Positions 53,402 through 62,679 of a DNA stretch of 64,000 bases are shown here, piece by piece. The notes under the pieces were generated by a model. It saw only the letters and a program-made list of their open reading frames with translations. It was not told where the DNA came from and made no database searches. This DNA is from Caldicoprobacter algeriensis (lineage in GTDB: Bacteria > Bacillota > Clostridia > Caldicoprobacterales > Caldicoprobacteraceae). Where the stretch lies: assembly GCF_023838525.1 (NCBI RefSeq), contig NZ_JAHUQD010000004.1, forward strand, positions 1-64,000. The letters run 5' to 3'. The position numbers and the translations under genes are program-made. Numbering within the stretch: position 1 is the stretch's first letter; each line of letters starts with the position of its first letter.

Positions 53402-53727
53402 TTGAGCTCCCCCTTCTCCTCCAATAATATTTTTGTTTCCTCAATCTGCCTTAAAATCATATTTTCTACCAATTCAATTACCTGCAACACCTCAGGACTC
53501 TTGAGCCTGTAAACTACCTTGGTCCCTTCTCGCTCGCTTTCCACAATACCTTGACTCCTCAAAACCGCCAGGTGTTGCGAAGCGTTTGACTGCTCAGAAT
53601 CAATATTGGGCAAAATCTCGCAAACGCACAGCGGTCCCGCTCTCAACAGATTGATAATTTGCAGCCTTATGGGATGAGCGAGGGCCTTAAACACTCCAGC
53701 CACCAATTTATCGCTCATATGTGCCAT
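53377..53727 (-). CDS. arsR: ArsR-family transcriptional repressor
   Basis: A 116-residue winged-helix repressor. LAHPIRLQIINLLRAGPLCVCEI near 14-36 carries CVC, the usual arsenite-binding cysteines, and DSEQSNASQHLAVLRSQGIVESE (partly QSNASQHLAVLRSQG) is the recognition helix. Its gene heads the ferredoxin-permease unit and has a perfect palindrome at its own promoter. ATG 53727 follows AAGGTG at eight bases; TTG 53733 is less likely. Confidence 0.93.
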   Translation of the reverse strand: MAHMSDKLVAGVFKALAHPIRLQIINLLRAGPLCVCEILPNIDSEQSNASQHLAVLRSQGIVESEREGTKVVYRLKSPEVLQVIELVENMILRQIEETKILLEEKGELKCQRRGIR

Positions 53728-53750
53728 TCGCAATACACCTTCTTTAGAAT

Positions 53751-53804
53751 ATTAGAATTTTCTAATTTACTAATAATAATATTACTATTTTTTGTGTTTG
53801 TCAA
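53751..53804 (-). promoter_or_regulatory. arsR promoter and operator
   Basis: Minus strand: TTGACA (53804-53799), 17-base spacer, TATTAT (53781-53776). The 16-bp perfect palindrome ATTAGAA-TT-TTCTAAT (53751-53766) covers the expected start of transcription and lies 24 bases before arsR. This is the standard arrangement for ArsR autoregulation. Confidence 0.7.
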
Positions 53805-53920
53805 TAAGTAAATTTAATACTTTAATACACAAAATCTTTAATATGCTCTGTAATGTTTCATCATACCTGAGTCAATATTAATAGCCCGGCTGCAACCTAC
53901 CGGTCTCTGAATCCCTAATT

Positions 53921-54322
53921 TCACAACTCACCTTTCTTTACCCTGTCTATCAGTTCCTCAACCTTTTGCCTGATGATATCCCTTGCCTTTCTGTATTCCT
54001 CTATGGGGCCACCTGATGGGTCTTCTATGCCCCAATCCTCCCTGTGCTTACAGGGAACGTAGGGACACTCAACACCGCATCCCATGGTTATCAATATATC
54101 CACTTGGGCAGGGATGTCACTTAGCAGCTTGGGATGATGCCCGGTCATGTCCACCCCCACTTCTTCCATAACCTTGACGGCCAGAGGCTTGACCTCGGGA
54201 TATTTCTCGGTCCCGGCAGAATAGGCCTCCAGGACATCGCTCCCTAATTTCTTTGCCCAGGCCTCTGCCATTTGAGACCGGCAGGAATTATGCACGCACA
54301 CAAACGCCACTTTCTTTTTCAT
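53921..54322 (-). CDS. arsC: Arsenate reductase, thioredoxin-coupled low-molecular-weight phosphatase type
   Basis: Reduces arsenate to arsenite. The 133 residues start with the phosphatase loop VHNSCRSQMAEAW (nucleophilic Cys about 13), and the redox cysteines follow in MGCGVECPYVPCKHRE near 80-95; DPSGGPIEEY near 105 holds the general-acid Asp. The small thioredoxin at 51255 is a possible electron donor. ATG has AAGGGGTATGC upstream. It has no GCATATG or ArsR palindrome in front, so its control is unclear. Confidence 0.93.
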   Translation of the reverse strand: MKKKVAFVCVHNSCRSQMAEAWAKKLGSDVLEAYSAGTEKYPEVKPLAVKVMEEVGVDMTGHHPKLLSDIPAQVDILITMGCGVECPYVPCKHREDWGIEDPSGGPIEEYRKARDIIRQKVEELIDRVKKGEL

Positions 54323-54397
54323 GCTCGCTGCATACCCCTTTCTTCATTTTGTTCAAACAAGTGCCTTGTTTTACTGATTGACTATCTTTTTTACAAT

Positions 54398-54735
54398 TGT
54401 GTCACCGCCGGTATATAATTGACCCACCCCGTGAGAAATTATCCATCTGATTAATCCTACAAAGAATCGGAGAGAAATAAATGCTAGGGAGTGAATCTAT
54501 TATAATGTTACACGAGTTAAAAGCAAAAGGCAAGAGCATTCGTGCAATCGTTAAAGAAACTGATCCTTCAAGAAATACTGTAAGAAAATACCTGAGAGCA
54601 GATGGAATTCCTCGAAGAAAACCTCATCCTAAAAGAGGGTCAAAGCTTGACCCATACAAGGATACTATTCAACAGGTGATAAACTTAGGTATATTCAATA
54701 TTCCATCTATAGTGATCCTTGTGTTAGAAAAATAA
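54398..54735 (+). mobile_element. IS21-family remnant (left end and start of istA)
   Basis: TGTGTCACCGCCGG near 54398 followed by TTGACCCACC looks like the left end of an IS21-type element. The frame 54481-54735 (84 codons) matches the N-terminal helix-turn-helix of IstA: LKAKGKSIRAIVKETDPSRNTVRKYLR in part as SRNTVRKYLRADG, then SKLDPYKDTIQQ. The match is lost after INLGIFN, apparently by frameshift, and stops; the DDE catalytic domain and istB are absent. The element is dead. Confidence 0.7.
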
Positions 54736-54837
54736 ATAACTCTGCTTGCCATTCAGTTACCAAAAACAACTCATATATGTTATAATTTCATTAGCTTAAC
54801 GATTTTCATCAAAATTAAAAACAAGGGGGCGTGTTCT

Positions 54838-55401
54838 ATGGAAAGTACCGTTACATATTTTGAAGAACCTGGAAGAAAAAATACCTTAACCACTCTGGAA
54901 ATCGCTAAAAAAAGAGCCTTAGAGCTGGGGATCAAAAAAGTGCTGGTGGCTTCCTCCCATGGCTATACAGCCCTTGAAGCAGCCAAAGTTTTTGAAGGTA
55001 CAGGTATTGAAGTTATAGCCATAAGCATTTCCAATAGCTTTCAAGAGCTGGGATGGTCAATGACGCCTGAAGAAAGAAGCAAGTTAGAAAAAGTAGGCAT
55101 AAATGTGTTAACCGGCCTTCATGGCCTAGCCGATGGTGTAGCAGAAGGATTCCTTGGCGAACATACACCAGGCAGCATTATAGCCGATACTCTGCGCATG
55201 TTTTCACAGGGAACAAAAGTAGCAGTTGAAATATCCATCATGGCTGTGGAAGCTGGCCTTATTCAGCCGGGTTCCGAAATAATCTCTATCGCTGGAACCA
55301 GTGAAGGATGTGACACCGCTCTGGTAGTCAGGCCGTCTTTTGCAAGAAAAATTAAAGACTTCAGGATATGCGAAATTCTTTGCAAACCTAGAATCGCTTA
55401 A
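54838..55401 (+). CDS. Stand-alone pyruvate-kinase alpha/beta (C-terminal)-like domain protein
   Basis: A 187-residue protein resembling only the C-terminal alpha/beta domain of pyruvate kinase: KNTLTTLEIAKKRALELGIKK, VLVASSHGYTALEAAKVF near 40-57 and GSEIISIAGTSEGCDTALVV near 150-170 (partly). No catalytic barrel is present. Free-standing versions occur widely in Clostridia and archaea without known function. ATG follows AAGGGGGCG. It is monocistronic with a terminator after it. Confidence 0.88.
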   Translation: MESTVTYFEEPGRKNTLTTLEIAKKRALELGIKKVLVASSHGYTALEAAKVFEGTGIEVIAISISNSFQELGWSMTPEERSKLEKVGINVLTGLHGLADGVAEGFLGEHTPGSIIADTLRMFSQGTKVAVEISIMAVEAGLIQPGSEIISIAGTSEGCDTALVVRPSFARKIKDFRICEILCKPRIA

Positions 55402-55437
55402 TTTGTAAGCCTCAAATAAAGCACATCAAAAATGTAA

Positions 55438-55477
55438 CCCCCAAAACCTTCCACTCCAAGGCTTAGGGGGCTTTTTT
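55438..55477 (+). terminator. Terminator after the PK-C-like gene
   Basis: An interrupted stem, CCCCC with CCTT pairing to AAGG and GGGGG (55438-55470), followed on the plus strand by CTTTTTT. It sits between convergent genes and the T-run favours the plus-strand transcript. Confidence 0.75.
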
Positions 55478-55490
55478 CTACTCCAAATTT

Positions 55491-57026
55491 CTACTCCCAC
55501 TCGATTGTGGCAGGAGGTTTTGTGGTGATATCGTAAACCACCCTGTTTACGTGTTTTACCTCGTTTACAATCCGGGTGGACACCCTTTCTAGAACATCGT
55601 ATGATATTTTTGCCCACTGTGCCGTCATGAAGTCGGTGGTCACCACCGCCCTCAGGGCAACAACGTAGTCGTATGTCCTGTCGTCTCCCATAACGCCCAC
55701 CGTTTTCATATTGGTGAGCACTGCAAAATACTGGCTTATGTCTTTGGCCAGCCCAGCCTTTTCGATTTCCTCCCGGAATATATGGTCAGCTTCTCTGAGG
55801 ATTTCGAGCTTCTCCCTTGTCACCTCACCTATTACTCTTACCGCCAGGCCTGGCCCCGGGAAAGGCTGCCTTGAAACTATCTCCTCTGGAAGGCCTAGCT
55901 CCCTTCCCACTTGCCTTACCTCATCCTTGAAAAGGCTTCGCAACGGTTCGACAATTCCCTTGAAGTCTATATCAACCGGAAGTCCGCCGACGTTATGATG
56001 GCTCTTTATAACTGCCGCGTTCCCAGTGCCGCTCTCTATCACGTCTGGGTATATGGTGCCCTGTACCAGATAATCAATCTTTCCCAGCTTTCTCGCCTCT
56101 TCTTCGAAAACCCTTATGAACTCCTCGCCTATAATCTTTCTCTTCTTTTCAGGATCAACTACGCCGGCCAGCCTGGACAAAAATCTATCGGCCGCATCCA
56201 CCCTTATGAAGTTGATATTAAACCTGTTTTTGAAGACATTTTCAACCTGGTCAGCCTCATTCTTCCTCAAAAGCCCGTGGTCTACAAAAATACAGGTAAG
56301 CTTGTCGCCCACTGCTTTATGCACCAGCAATGCCGCCACCGATGAATCTACGCCGCCCGACAGGGCACACAGCACCGAAGCATCGCCCACCTTTTGGCGT
56401 ATATCCTCAACGGCATCCTCAATGAAGGATGAAATCTTCCAGTCTCCTGCGCATCTGCATATCCCAAACAGGAAGTTTTTGAGCATCTCCTTCCCCTTAA
56501 CCGTATGCTCCACTTCGGGGTGAAACTGCACCGCATACAGCTTTTTCTGAGGATTTTCCATGGCCGCCACAGGGCAGTTGGCTGACCTTGCCGTAACCCT
56601 GAACCCCTCTGGGAGCTTACTCACATAATAAGTATGGCTCATCCAGCTGACTGTCTGCTCCTCCAGGCCGTAAAAGAGCTGGCTGGAGGGATCAAGCGTT
56701 ACTTCGGTTTTACCGTACTCCCTCTGTTCGGCCCGGGCAACCTCACCACCCAGCATGACACTCATAAGCTGCATACCATAGCATATTCCCAGCACAGGCA
56801 CGCCCAGCTCAAACACCTCCTGATGGCAGAAAGGCGCACCCGACTCAGTAACCGACGCAGGTCCTCCGGTTAGTATAATCCCTTTGGGATTCAAACATTT
56901 AATCCTATCGATTGAAACATCAAACGGCAGTATCTCGCAGTATACGCTGGCTTCCCTTACCCGTCTGGCAATAAGTTGGCTGTACTGCCCTCCAAAGTCG
57001 AGTATTAGCACCACTTCGTGCTTCAA
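55491..57026 (-). CDS. guaA: GMP synthase (glutamine-hydrolysing)
   Basis: Converts XMP to GMP using glutamine and ATP. From TTG 57026 the protein is 511 residues, the usual length; AGGGG lies eight bases upstream, whereas the longer frame from 57071 adds 15 residues. The amidotransferase domain shows [11 protein letters not shown] with the catalytic Cys near 80 and [10 protein letters not shown] near 170; the PP-loop ATPase has [14 protein letters not shown] near 230; the end [11 protein letters not shown] is the conserved dimerisation tail. Last gene of the purL-hisH-hisF-guaA run, 45 bases after hisF. Confidence 0.96.
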   Translation of the reverse strand: MKHEVVLILDFGGQYSQLIARRVREASVYCEILPFDVSIDRIKCLNPKGIILTGGPASVTESGAPFCHQEVFELGVPVLGICYGMQLMSVMLGGEVARAEQREYGKTEVTLDPSSQLFYGLEEQTVSWMSHTYYVSKLPEGFRVTARSANCPVAAMENPQKKLYAVQFHPEVEHTVKGKEMLKNFLFGICRCAGDWKISSFIEDAVEDIRQKVGDASVLCALSGGVDSSVAALLVHKAVGDKLTCIFVDHGLLRKNEADQVENVFKNRFNINFIRVDAADRFLSRLAGVVDPEKKRKIIGEEFIRVFEEEARKLGKIDYLVQGTIYPDVIESGTGNAAVIKSHHNVGGLPVDIDFKGIVEPLRSLFKDEVRQVGRELGLPEEIVSRQPFPGPGLAVRVIGEVTREKLEILREADHIFREEIEKAGLAKDISQYFAVLTNMKTVGVMGDDRTYDYVVALRAVVTTDFMTAQWAKISYDVLERVSTRIVNEVKHVNRVVYDITTKPPATIEWE

Positions 57027-57071
57027 ACCAAATACCCCTTTCTCTCGTGAACTTAGATTCATAAATAGCAT

Positions 57072-57833
57072 CTATCTTCTCACAGGTATGCCCCTCTCTG
57101 CCAGGTACTCCTTTACCTGCGAGATGGTGAGCTCCCTATAGTGAAACAGAGAAGCGGCCAGAACGGCATCCGCTCCTCCACGCACTATCACATCGTAGAA
57201 ATGCTCAGGCCGGCCCGCACCGCCCGACGCAATAACGGGTATATTAACCGCCTGCGTTACGGCCCGGGTCAAAACAACATCGTATCCGTTCTTGGTGCCA
57301 TCAGCATCCATGCTGGTCAAGAGTATCTCCCCGGCACCTCTTTTTTCAACCTCTACGGCCCACTCGACGGCATCCTTACCCGTGTTTATCCTTCCACCGT
57401 TGATGTAAACATCCCAACCGGTACCATCCTGCCGACTCTTAGCATCTATTGCCACTACGACGCACTGGCTGCCAAACCTTATAGCCGCTTCCTCTATAAG
57501 GTCAGGATCTCGTACGGCTGCAGAGTTTATGGAAATCTTATCGGCACCGGCCTTGAGTATATCACGGAAATCCGAAAGGCTGCGTATACCACCACCTACG
57601 GTCAGCGGAATAAAAACCTGCTCGGCGGTCCTGGCCACAACATCAAGCATTATGTTGCGAGCTTCAGCTGATGCAGTAATGTCGAGAAACACAAGCTCGT
57701 CGGCACCAGCCTGGTCATATAGCCTCGCTATTTCGACCGGATCTCCGGCATCCCTTAAATTAAGAAAGTTTGTGCCTTTCACTACCCTTCCGCCATCAAC
57801 ATCCAAACATGGGATTATGCGCTTTGTAAGCAT
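57072..57833 (-). CDS. hisF: Imidazole glycerol phosphate synthase, cyclase subunit
   Basis: Cyclises the PRFAR intermediate with ammonia from HisH to give imidazole glycerol phosphate and AICAR. The 253-residue barrel begins [20 protein letters not shown], with the catalytic Asp in [18 protein letters not shown] near 80, the second catalytic Asp in [14 protein letters not shown] near 130 and [13 protein letters not shown] near 220. The ATG directly follows the TAG of an unexplained open frame, and the only ribosome site is a weak AGGAAA. Confidence 0.97.
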   Translation of the reverse strand: MLTKRIIPCLDVDGGRVVKGTNFLNLRDAGDPVEIARLYDQAGADELVFLDITASAEARNIMLDVVARTAEQVFIPLTVGGGIRSLSDFRDILKAGADKISINSAAVRDPDLIEEAAIRFGSQCVVVAIDAKSRQDGTGWDVYINGGRINTGKDAVEWAVEVEKRGAGEILLTSMDADGTKNGYDVVLTRAVTQAVNIPVIASGGAGRPEHFYDVIVRGGADAVLAASLFHYRELTISQVKEYLAERGIPVRR

Positions 57834-57960
57834 CTATTTCCTGTAACCCATTGTGTCGTCTATTGTGCAGTAAAACCACACCAATAGACGGTTGGGGTAT
57901 TTGTATTCCGCCTTTTCAAGCTGCTCCGTCCCCAACAGGCGGTATTTGAAGCAGCCCGCT
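57834..57960 (-). other. Coding-like open stretch between hisH and hisF
   Basis: In the frame shifted relative to hisH, an uninterrupted stretch overlaps the end of hisH and reads FKYRLLGTEQLEKAEYKYP then [19 protein letters not shown], ending in TAG (57836-57834) that abuts the hisF ATG. Amino-acid composition looks protein-like, but there is no ATG and no good ribosome site; TTG near 57940 is the only plausible start. It may be the end of a lost gene or a coupled small protein. No family is recognised. Confidence 0.35.
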
Positions 57961-58563
57961 TCAAAGTCGTGCGAAATTTCTGAGCATCTTAAGCCCCTCT
58001 GCCCCGCTTTTCTCAGGATGAAACTGAAGTCCGTATATGTTGTCCTTGTTGACCGCCACCGTTATATCCATTCCATAAAAGGTAGTCCCTATAACGTGCT
58101 CGGAAACCCTTGGCTCAACATAGTAGGAGTGAACAAAATAGACGAAGCACGGGTCATCCAACCCTTCAAATATCGGGTTGGCTCTGTATCTCAGCTCATT
58201 CCAGCCCATGTGCGGTATCTTTATGTTAAGTTCCTCAGGAAGCCTTTTTACCTCCCCCGGTAACAACGCCAATCCCTTGAAGGCCCCTCCTTCATAGCTC
58301 CTCTCAAATAGCAGCTGGAGGCCCAGGCAAATACCCAAGAACGGCCTGCCGTCCTGCACAACCCTGTATATGCTGTCTATCAATCCAGCCTTCTCCAAAT
58401 TTCGAATGGCATCGCCAAATGCTCCAACCCCCGGCAGCACCACATGGCTGGCATTTAAGATCACCTGTGGGTCCTGCGTGATCACCGCCTGGTAGCCCAA
58501 ATATTCAAATGCTTTTTGAACGCTCCGCAAGTTACCCATGCCGTAATCTACAATGGCAATCAT
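57961..58563 (-). CDS. hisH: Imidazole glycerol phosphate synthase, glutamine amidotransferase subunit
   Basis: Supplies ammonia to HisF. The 200 residues include MIAIVDYGMGNLRSVQKAF, VLPGVGAFGDAI near 48-59, FLGICLGLQLLF with the catalytic Cys near 80, and LQFHPEKSGAEGL with the catalytic His near 180. The chain ends at the usual place (RNFARL). It lies 127 bases from hisF instead of being adjacent, and away from other his genes in this window. Confidence 0.96.
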   Translation of the reverse strand: MIAIVDYGMGNLRSVQKAFEYLGYQAVITQDPQVILNASHVVLPGVGAFGDAIRNLEKAGLIDSIYRVVQDGRPFLGICLGLQLLFERSYEGGAFKGLALLPGEVKRLPEELNIKIPHMGWNELRYRANPIFEGLDDPCFVYFVHSYYVEPRVSEHVIGTTFYGMDITVAVNKDNIYGLQFHPEKSGAEGLKMLRNFARL

Positions 58564-58702
58564 TATATTTCCTCCATAAAATTATCAAGCTGCCTTAACA
58601 ATAAGTTCAAGCTGTATCACAATGTAATGCTTAGCATAACATTTAACACCATTTTATCTTACAATATTATGGCCCCACACACAAGAGCAAAATTGCTTCG
58701 TT

Positions 58703-61700
58703 TTACATGAAGTACTCAATGCCGGCCTCAAATATCTTCTGGTCTTTCTCACCCGGTATATTTTTGGCAACGTTTGTACCTATTCTCTCGGAATGCCCCA
58801 TCTTGCCCAGCACGCGACCATCAGGGCTGGTTATACCTTCTATAGCCATGAGCGAACCGTTTGGATTAAAGCGTATATCATAGGTGGGCTTCCCCTCAAA
58901 ATCCACATACTGAGTAGCCACCTGCCCGTTTCTAAACAGCTCGGCTACCTGCTGGAGCGAGGCAATAAACCTGCCCTCGCCGTGGGACACAGCAACGGCA
59001 TGGATATCGCCGGGCTTAACTTTGGAAAACCATGGCGAAAGATTCGATACCACCTTAGTATAGACCATACGGGAGACATGGCGACCTATGGTGTTGAAGG
59101 TAAGAGTGGGACTGTGCTCGGTCATATCCCTTATCTCTCCATAGGGCACCAAACCCAGCTTTATGAGCGCCTGGAAACCATTGCATATGCCTAAAATAAG
59201 TCCGTCCCTTTCCTTCAAAAGCCTCATCACCGCTTCTTTTATATACAGGTTTCTAAATGTAGTGGCTATGAACTTGCCCGAACCGTCGGGCTCATCCCCT
59301 CCGCTGAATCCACCCGGTATGGCTATGATCTGCGAATTGTCTATACGTTTTACCATCTCCTCTATTGATTCTTCAATGTCCTGTGGAGTCAAATTCCTTA
59401 TCACGAAGACGTCCACCACCCCGCCTGCCTTTTCAAACGCCCTGGCGGTGTCGTATTCGCAGTTTGTCCCGGGAAATACCGGTATAAACACCCTGGGCCT
59501 TGCGATCCTGACCTTAGGCTTCTGGCGTATGCCCCGCGTAAACAGCCCCATATCGGTATTATCTTTGGGCTCGGCCTCTTCATGAAGCCTGGTGGGGAAT
59601 ACATCCTCCAGCGGTTTTTCCCAGCTCTGCAAAGCCTCATCAAGGCTTATCCTTACGCCATTCACGCCTATCTCGGGTTTCTCATCGGTGTATCCCAGTA
59701 GCTTATATTCTATACCACCAAACAGGGCTGCCAGGTCCTCATCTCCACGGACTTCAAGTATGATAGAACCATAATCTGGCCTGAAAAGAACCTTCAAGTC
59801 ATCAACCTTTTCAAACACAAACCCCAGCATATTGCCGAAGCACATCTTGGTTATGGCCTCGGCAATGCCACCCGCCTTGACGACAGCAGCGGCCAAAACC
59901 TTACCGGATTTTATGAGAGAGTAAATCCTCGTGTAATTGGCTTTAAGCTGTTCAAAATCCGGCAGCCCATTGCAGTCCCTCTTAAGCGGCACTAAAACGG
60001 CCTTGCTACCCGCCTTTTTAAACTCGGTTGAAATCACGCAGTTTACATCGACGGTATTTACCGCAAATGCCACCAGCGTGGGCGGAACGTCCATGTCCTT
60101 GAACGTTCCCGACATGCTGTCCTTGCCGCCAATTGAGGGCAAACCAAGCTTTATTTGAGCATAATAGGCTCCCAGCAAGGCCGCCAGAGGTTTTCCCCAT
60201 TTCACCGGGTCATCCCCTGGTTTACCAAAATATTCTTGAAGGGTAAACCTTATGCGGCGCCAATCGCCGCCCAGAGCGCACACCTTTGAAACCGCTTCTA
60301 CAATAGCAAAAACGGCACCGTGAAATGGGCTCCATTTGGCCAATACAGGATTATAGCCAAAGGTCATGATGGTGCCGGTGGTAGTATCCCCTTCAAGCAC
60401 CGGTATCTTGGCCACCATGCCTTCGGCAGGGCTGAGCTGATATTTCCCGCCAAATGGCAGAAGCACCGTTCCGGCACCTATGGTGCTGTCAAACCTCTCA
60501 ACAAGCCCCTTCTGGCTGCAAACGTTGAGCCTTTCAAGGTTGTTGAGCCATGCCTTCTTTATATCGACATCGCACATCAATACCTCTTCAGGCAGCTTCT
60601 CAAAGAAGTTGCCTTCCTCTTCGGGCGCTGACACCACAGCCCTGTTCTTCCTTTTGACCCCGTTGGTGTTCAAAAACTCCCTGCTTATGTCCACTATGAG
60701 CTTCCCGCGCCACCATATCCTGACCCGCGGCTCACTGGTCACACGCGCAACCGGTGTGGCCTCCAGGTTTTCCTGTGCAGCAGCTGAGATAAACTTCTCT
60801 ACATCCCTAGGCGATACCAGCACCGCCATCCTTTCCTGCGACTCGGATATGGCAAGCTCGGTGCCGTCAAGCCCCTCATACTTTTTGGGTATGGCATCCA
60901 AATTTATCTCAAGGCCATCGGCCAGCTCACCTATGGCCACCACCACACCACCGGCGCCAAAGTCGTTGCACTTCTTGATAAGCCGGCTCACCGAAGGATT
61001 CCTGAAAAGCCTCTGGATCTTCCTTTCGGTGGGCGGATTCCCCTTCTGGACCTCGGCACCTGACTTTGCCAGCGACTGTTCATCGTGCTCCTTGGACGAA
61101 CCGGTAGCGCCTCCGCACCCGTCACGGCCAGTTCTTCCGCCCAGGAGTATTACTACATCGCCTGGCTGCGGCTTGCCTCTCACTACATTCTGCCTCGGCG
61201 CGGCACCGATTACCGCACCCAGCTCCATCCTCTTTGCCACATATCCCTCATCGTAAACTTCTACCACCTGTCCGGTGGCAAGGCCAACCTGATTCCCGTA
61301 TGAGCTGAATCCCTGGGCAGCCACCGTGGTTATCTTGCGCTGCGGCAGCTTCCCAGGAAGGGTCTTCTCAATCGGCGTCCTGGGGTCGCCGCTTCCCGTA
61401 ATCCTCATTGCTTGGTACACATAAGCACGTCCCGACAGAGGATCCCTTATGGCCCCTCCAAGGCAGGTGGCCGCCCCGCCAAAGGGCTCTATCTCGGTAG
61501 GATGGTTGTGCGTTTCGTTTTTGAACATCACAAGCCACTGCTCTTTTTTGCCGTTTACATCCACATCAACCACAATGCTGCTGGCGTTTACCTCGTCGGA
61601 TTCCTCCAAGTCATCCAGCATGCCCTTCTTTTTAAGCTCCTTCATGGCAATTGTGGCTATGTCCATAAGGCAAATATCTCTATCCTGTTCTTTATCCCCA

Positions 61701-62494
61701 TAGACGAACTTTCTAGAATCCAGATAGCTTTCAAGTGCAGCTTTTATCGGACGGGTATACTTACCATCCTCAATCTCAATTTTTTCAAGCTCCGTTAAAA
61801 ATGTGGTGTGGCGGCAATGGTCGGACCAGTAGGTGTCCAGCATGCGAAGCTCGGTTATAGTGGGGTCACGTTTCTCTATGTTTTTAAAGTAATCCTGACA
61901 AAACTCCATGTCCCCCAAAGACATGGCAAATCCCCTGTCTTCTATAAACTCGGCTAGCTTATCTTTACCCCACCCGGTAAATCCTTCTATCGTTTCCACG
62001 TCAGCCGGCGGCTCAACCTCAACTTCAAGCGATTCAGGCTTTTCGAAAGAGGCCTCTCTGCACTCAATGAGATTTATGCAGTAGCCCTTTATCCTATCAA
62101 ACTCCTCTTTTGAAATATCGCCGCTTAAGACGATAACCTTAGCAGTACGGCACATAGGCCTCTCGCCTTTGGTCAAAAGCTGTATGCACTGGCTGGCCGA
62201 ATCGGCCCTCTGGTCGTACTGCCCCGGCAGGTACTCTATGGCAAAGGCCTTTTCACCATCCCTCAAAGGGAGCTCTTCATCGTATACCACATCCACAGGT
62301 GGCTCAGAAAATATAGTATTCCTGCACGCCATGTATTCTTCATCAGAGAGCCCCTGCACATCATAGCGGTTTATGACCCTGACGTACTTTAACCCTTTTA
62401 TCCCCAGGTTGTACTTTAAATCCCTGTAAAGCGCTTGTGCCTCGATATCAAAACCTCTCTTTTTCTCAACGAATATTCGCCTTACTTTGCTCAT
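58703..62494 (-). CDS. purL: Phosphoribosylformylglycinamidine synthase, single-chain form
   Basis: Fourth step of purine synthesis, FGAR to FGAM with glutamine and ATP. The 1263-residue chain combines a PurS-like N-terminal region (about 1-150), two AIRS-type ATP-binding halves (for example FKNETHNHPTEIEPFGGA near 320-340, partly, and SIGGKDSMSGTF near 790), and a C-terminal glutamine amidotransferase (about 1000-1263) with VFIPVFPGTNCEYDTARAF, LGICNGFQALIKLG and the SHGEGRF segment. This long variant is common in Clostridia. ATG has AAGGAGATAAG upstream. It heads the run into hisH. Confidence 0.96.
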   Translation of the reverse strand: MSKVRRIFVEKKRGFDIEAQALYRDLKYNLGIKGLKYVRVINRYDVQGLSDEEYMACRNTIFSEPPVDVVYDEELPLRDGEKAFAIEYLPGQYDQRADSASQCIQLLTKGERPMCRTAKVIVLSGDISKEEFDRIKGYCINLIECREASFEKPESLEVEVEPPADVETIEGFTGWGKDKLAEFIEDRGFAMSLGDMEFCQDYFKNIEKRDPTITELRMLDTYWSDHCRHTTFLTELEKIEIEDGKYTRPIKAALESYLDSRKFVYGDKEQDRDICLMDIATIAMKELKKKGMLDDLEESDEVNASSIVVDVDVNGKKEQWLVMFKNETHNHPTEIEPFGGAATCLGGAIRDPLSGRAYVYQAMRITGSGDPRTPIEKTLPGKLPQRKITTVAAQGFSSYGNQVGLATGQVVEVYDEGYVAKRMELGAVIGAAPRQNVVRGKPQPGDVVILLGGRTGRDGCGGATGSSKEHDEQSLAKSGAEVQKGNPPTERKIQRLFRNPSVSRLIKKCNDFGAGGVVVAIGELADGLEINLDAIPKKYEGLDGTELAISESQERMAVLVSPRDVEKFISAAAQENLEATPVARVTSEPRVRIWWRGKLIVDISREFLNTNGVKRKNRAVVSAPEEEGNFFEKLPEEVLMCDVDIKKAWLNNLERLNVCSQKGLVERFDSTIGAGTVLLPFGGKYQLSPAEGMVAKIPVLEGDTTTGTIMTFGYNPVLAKWSPFHGAVFAIVEAVSKVCALGGDWRRIRFTLQEYFGKPGDDPVKWGKPLAALLGAYYAQIKLGLPSIGGKDSMSGTFKDMDVPPTLVAFAVNTVDVNCVISTEFKKAGSKAVLVPLKRDCNGLPDFEQLKANYTRIYSLIKSGKVLAAAVVKAGGIAEAITKMCFGNMLGFVFEKVDDLKVLFRPDYGSIILEVRGDEDLAALFGGIEYKLLGYTDEKPEIGVNGVRISLDEALQSWEKPLEDVFPTRLHEEAEPKDNTDMGLFTRGIRQKPKVRIARPRVFIPVFPGTNCEYDTARAFEKAGGVVDVFVIRNLTPQDIEESIEEMVKRIDNSQIIAIPGGFSGGDEPDGSGKFIATTFRNLYIKEAVMRLLKERDGLILGICNGFQALIKLGLVPYGEIRDMTEHSPTLTFNTIGRHVSRMVYTKVVSNLSPWFSKVKPGDIHAVAVSHGEGRFIASLQQVAELFRNGQVATQYVDFEGKPTYDIRFNPNGSLMAIEGITSPDGRVLGKMGHSERIGTNVAKNIPGEKDQKIFEAGIEYFM

Positions 62495-62509
62495 GGCTAT
62501 CTTATCTCC

Positions 62510-62549
62510 TTGAAAACCAATAATTTATCTTGAAAAACAATAATTTATC
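62510..62549. repeat. Tandem 20-base repeat upstream of purL
   Basis: TTGAAAACCAATAATTTATC (62510-62529) is followed at once by a copy with one change (62530-62549). It lies in the purL leader 16 bases before the start codon and is probably a slippage duplication; effects on translation cannot be judged. Confidence 0.8.
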
Positions 62550-62679
62550 CCCTTAATGTAAAAATATTCCATAATATATCAATATCTACAACAGGATGAT
62601 AGCACCACACATTCTGAACAATACAGTTAAATAATAACATAAAAATTCGGAATTTTAAATACTTTTTTTATAATTTTTC

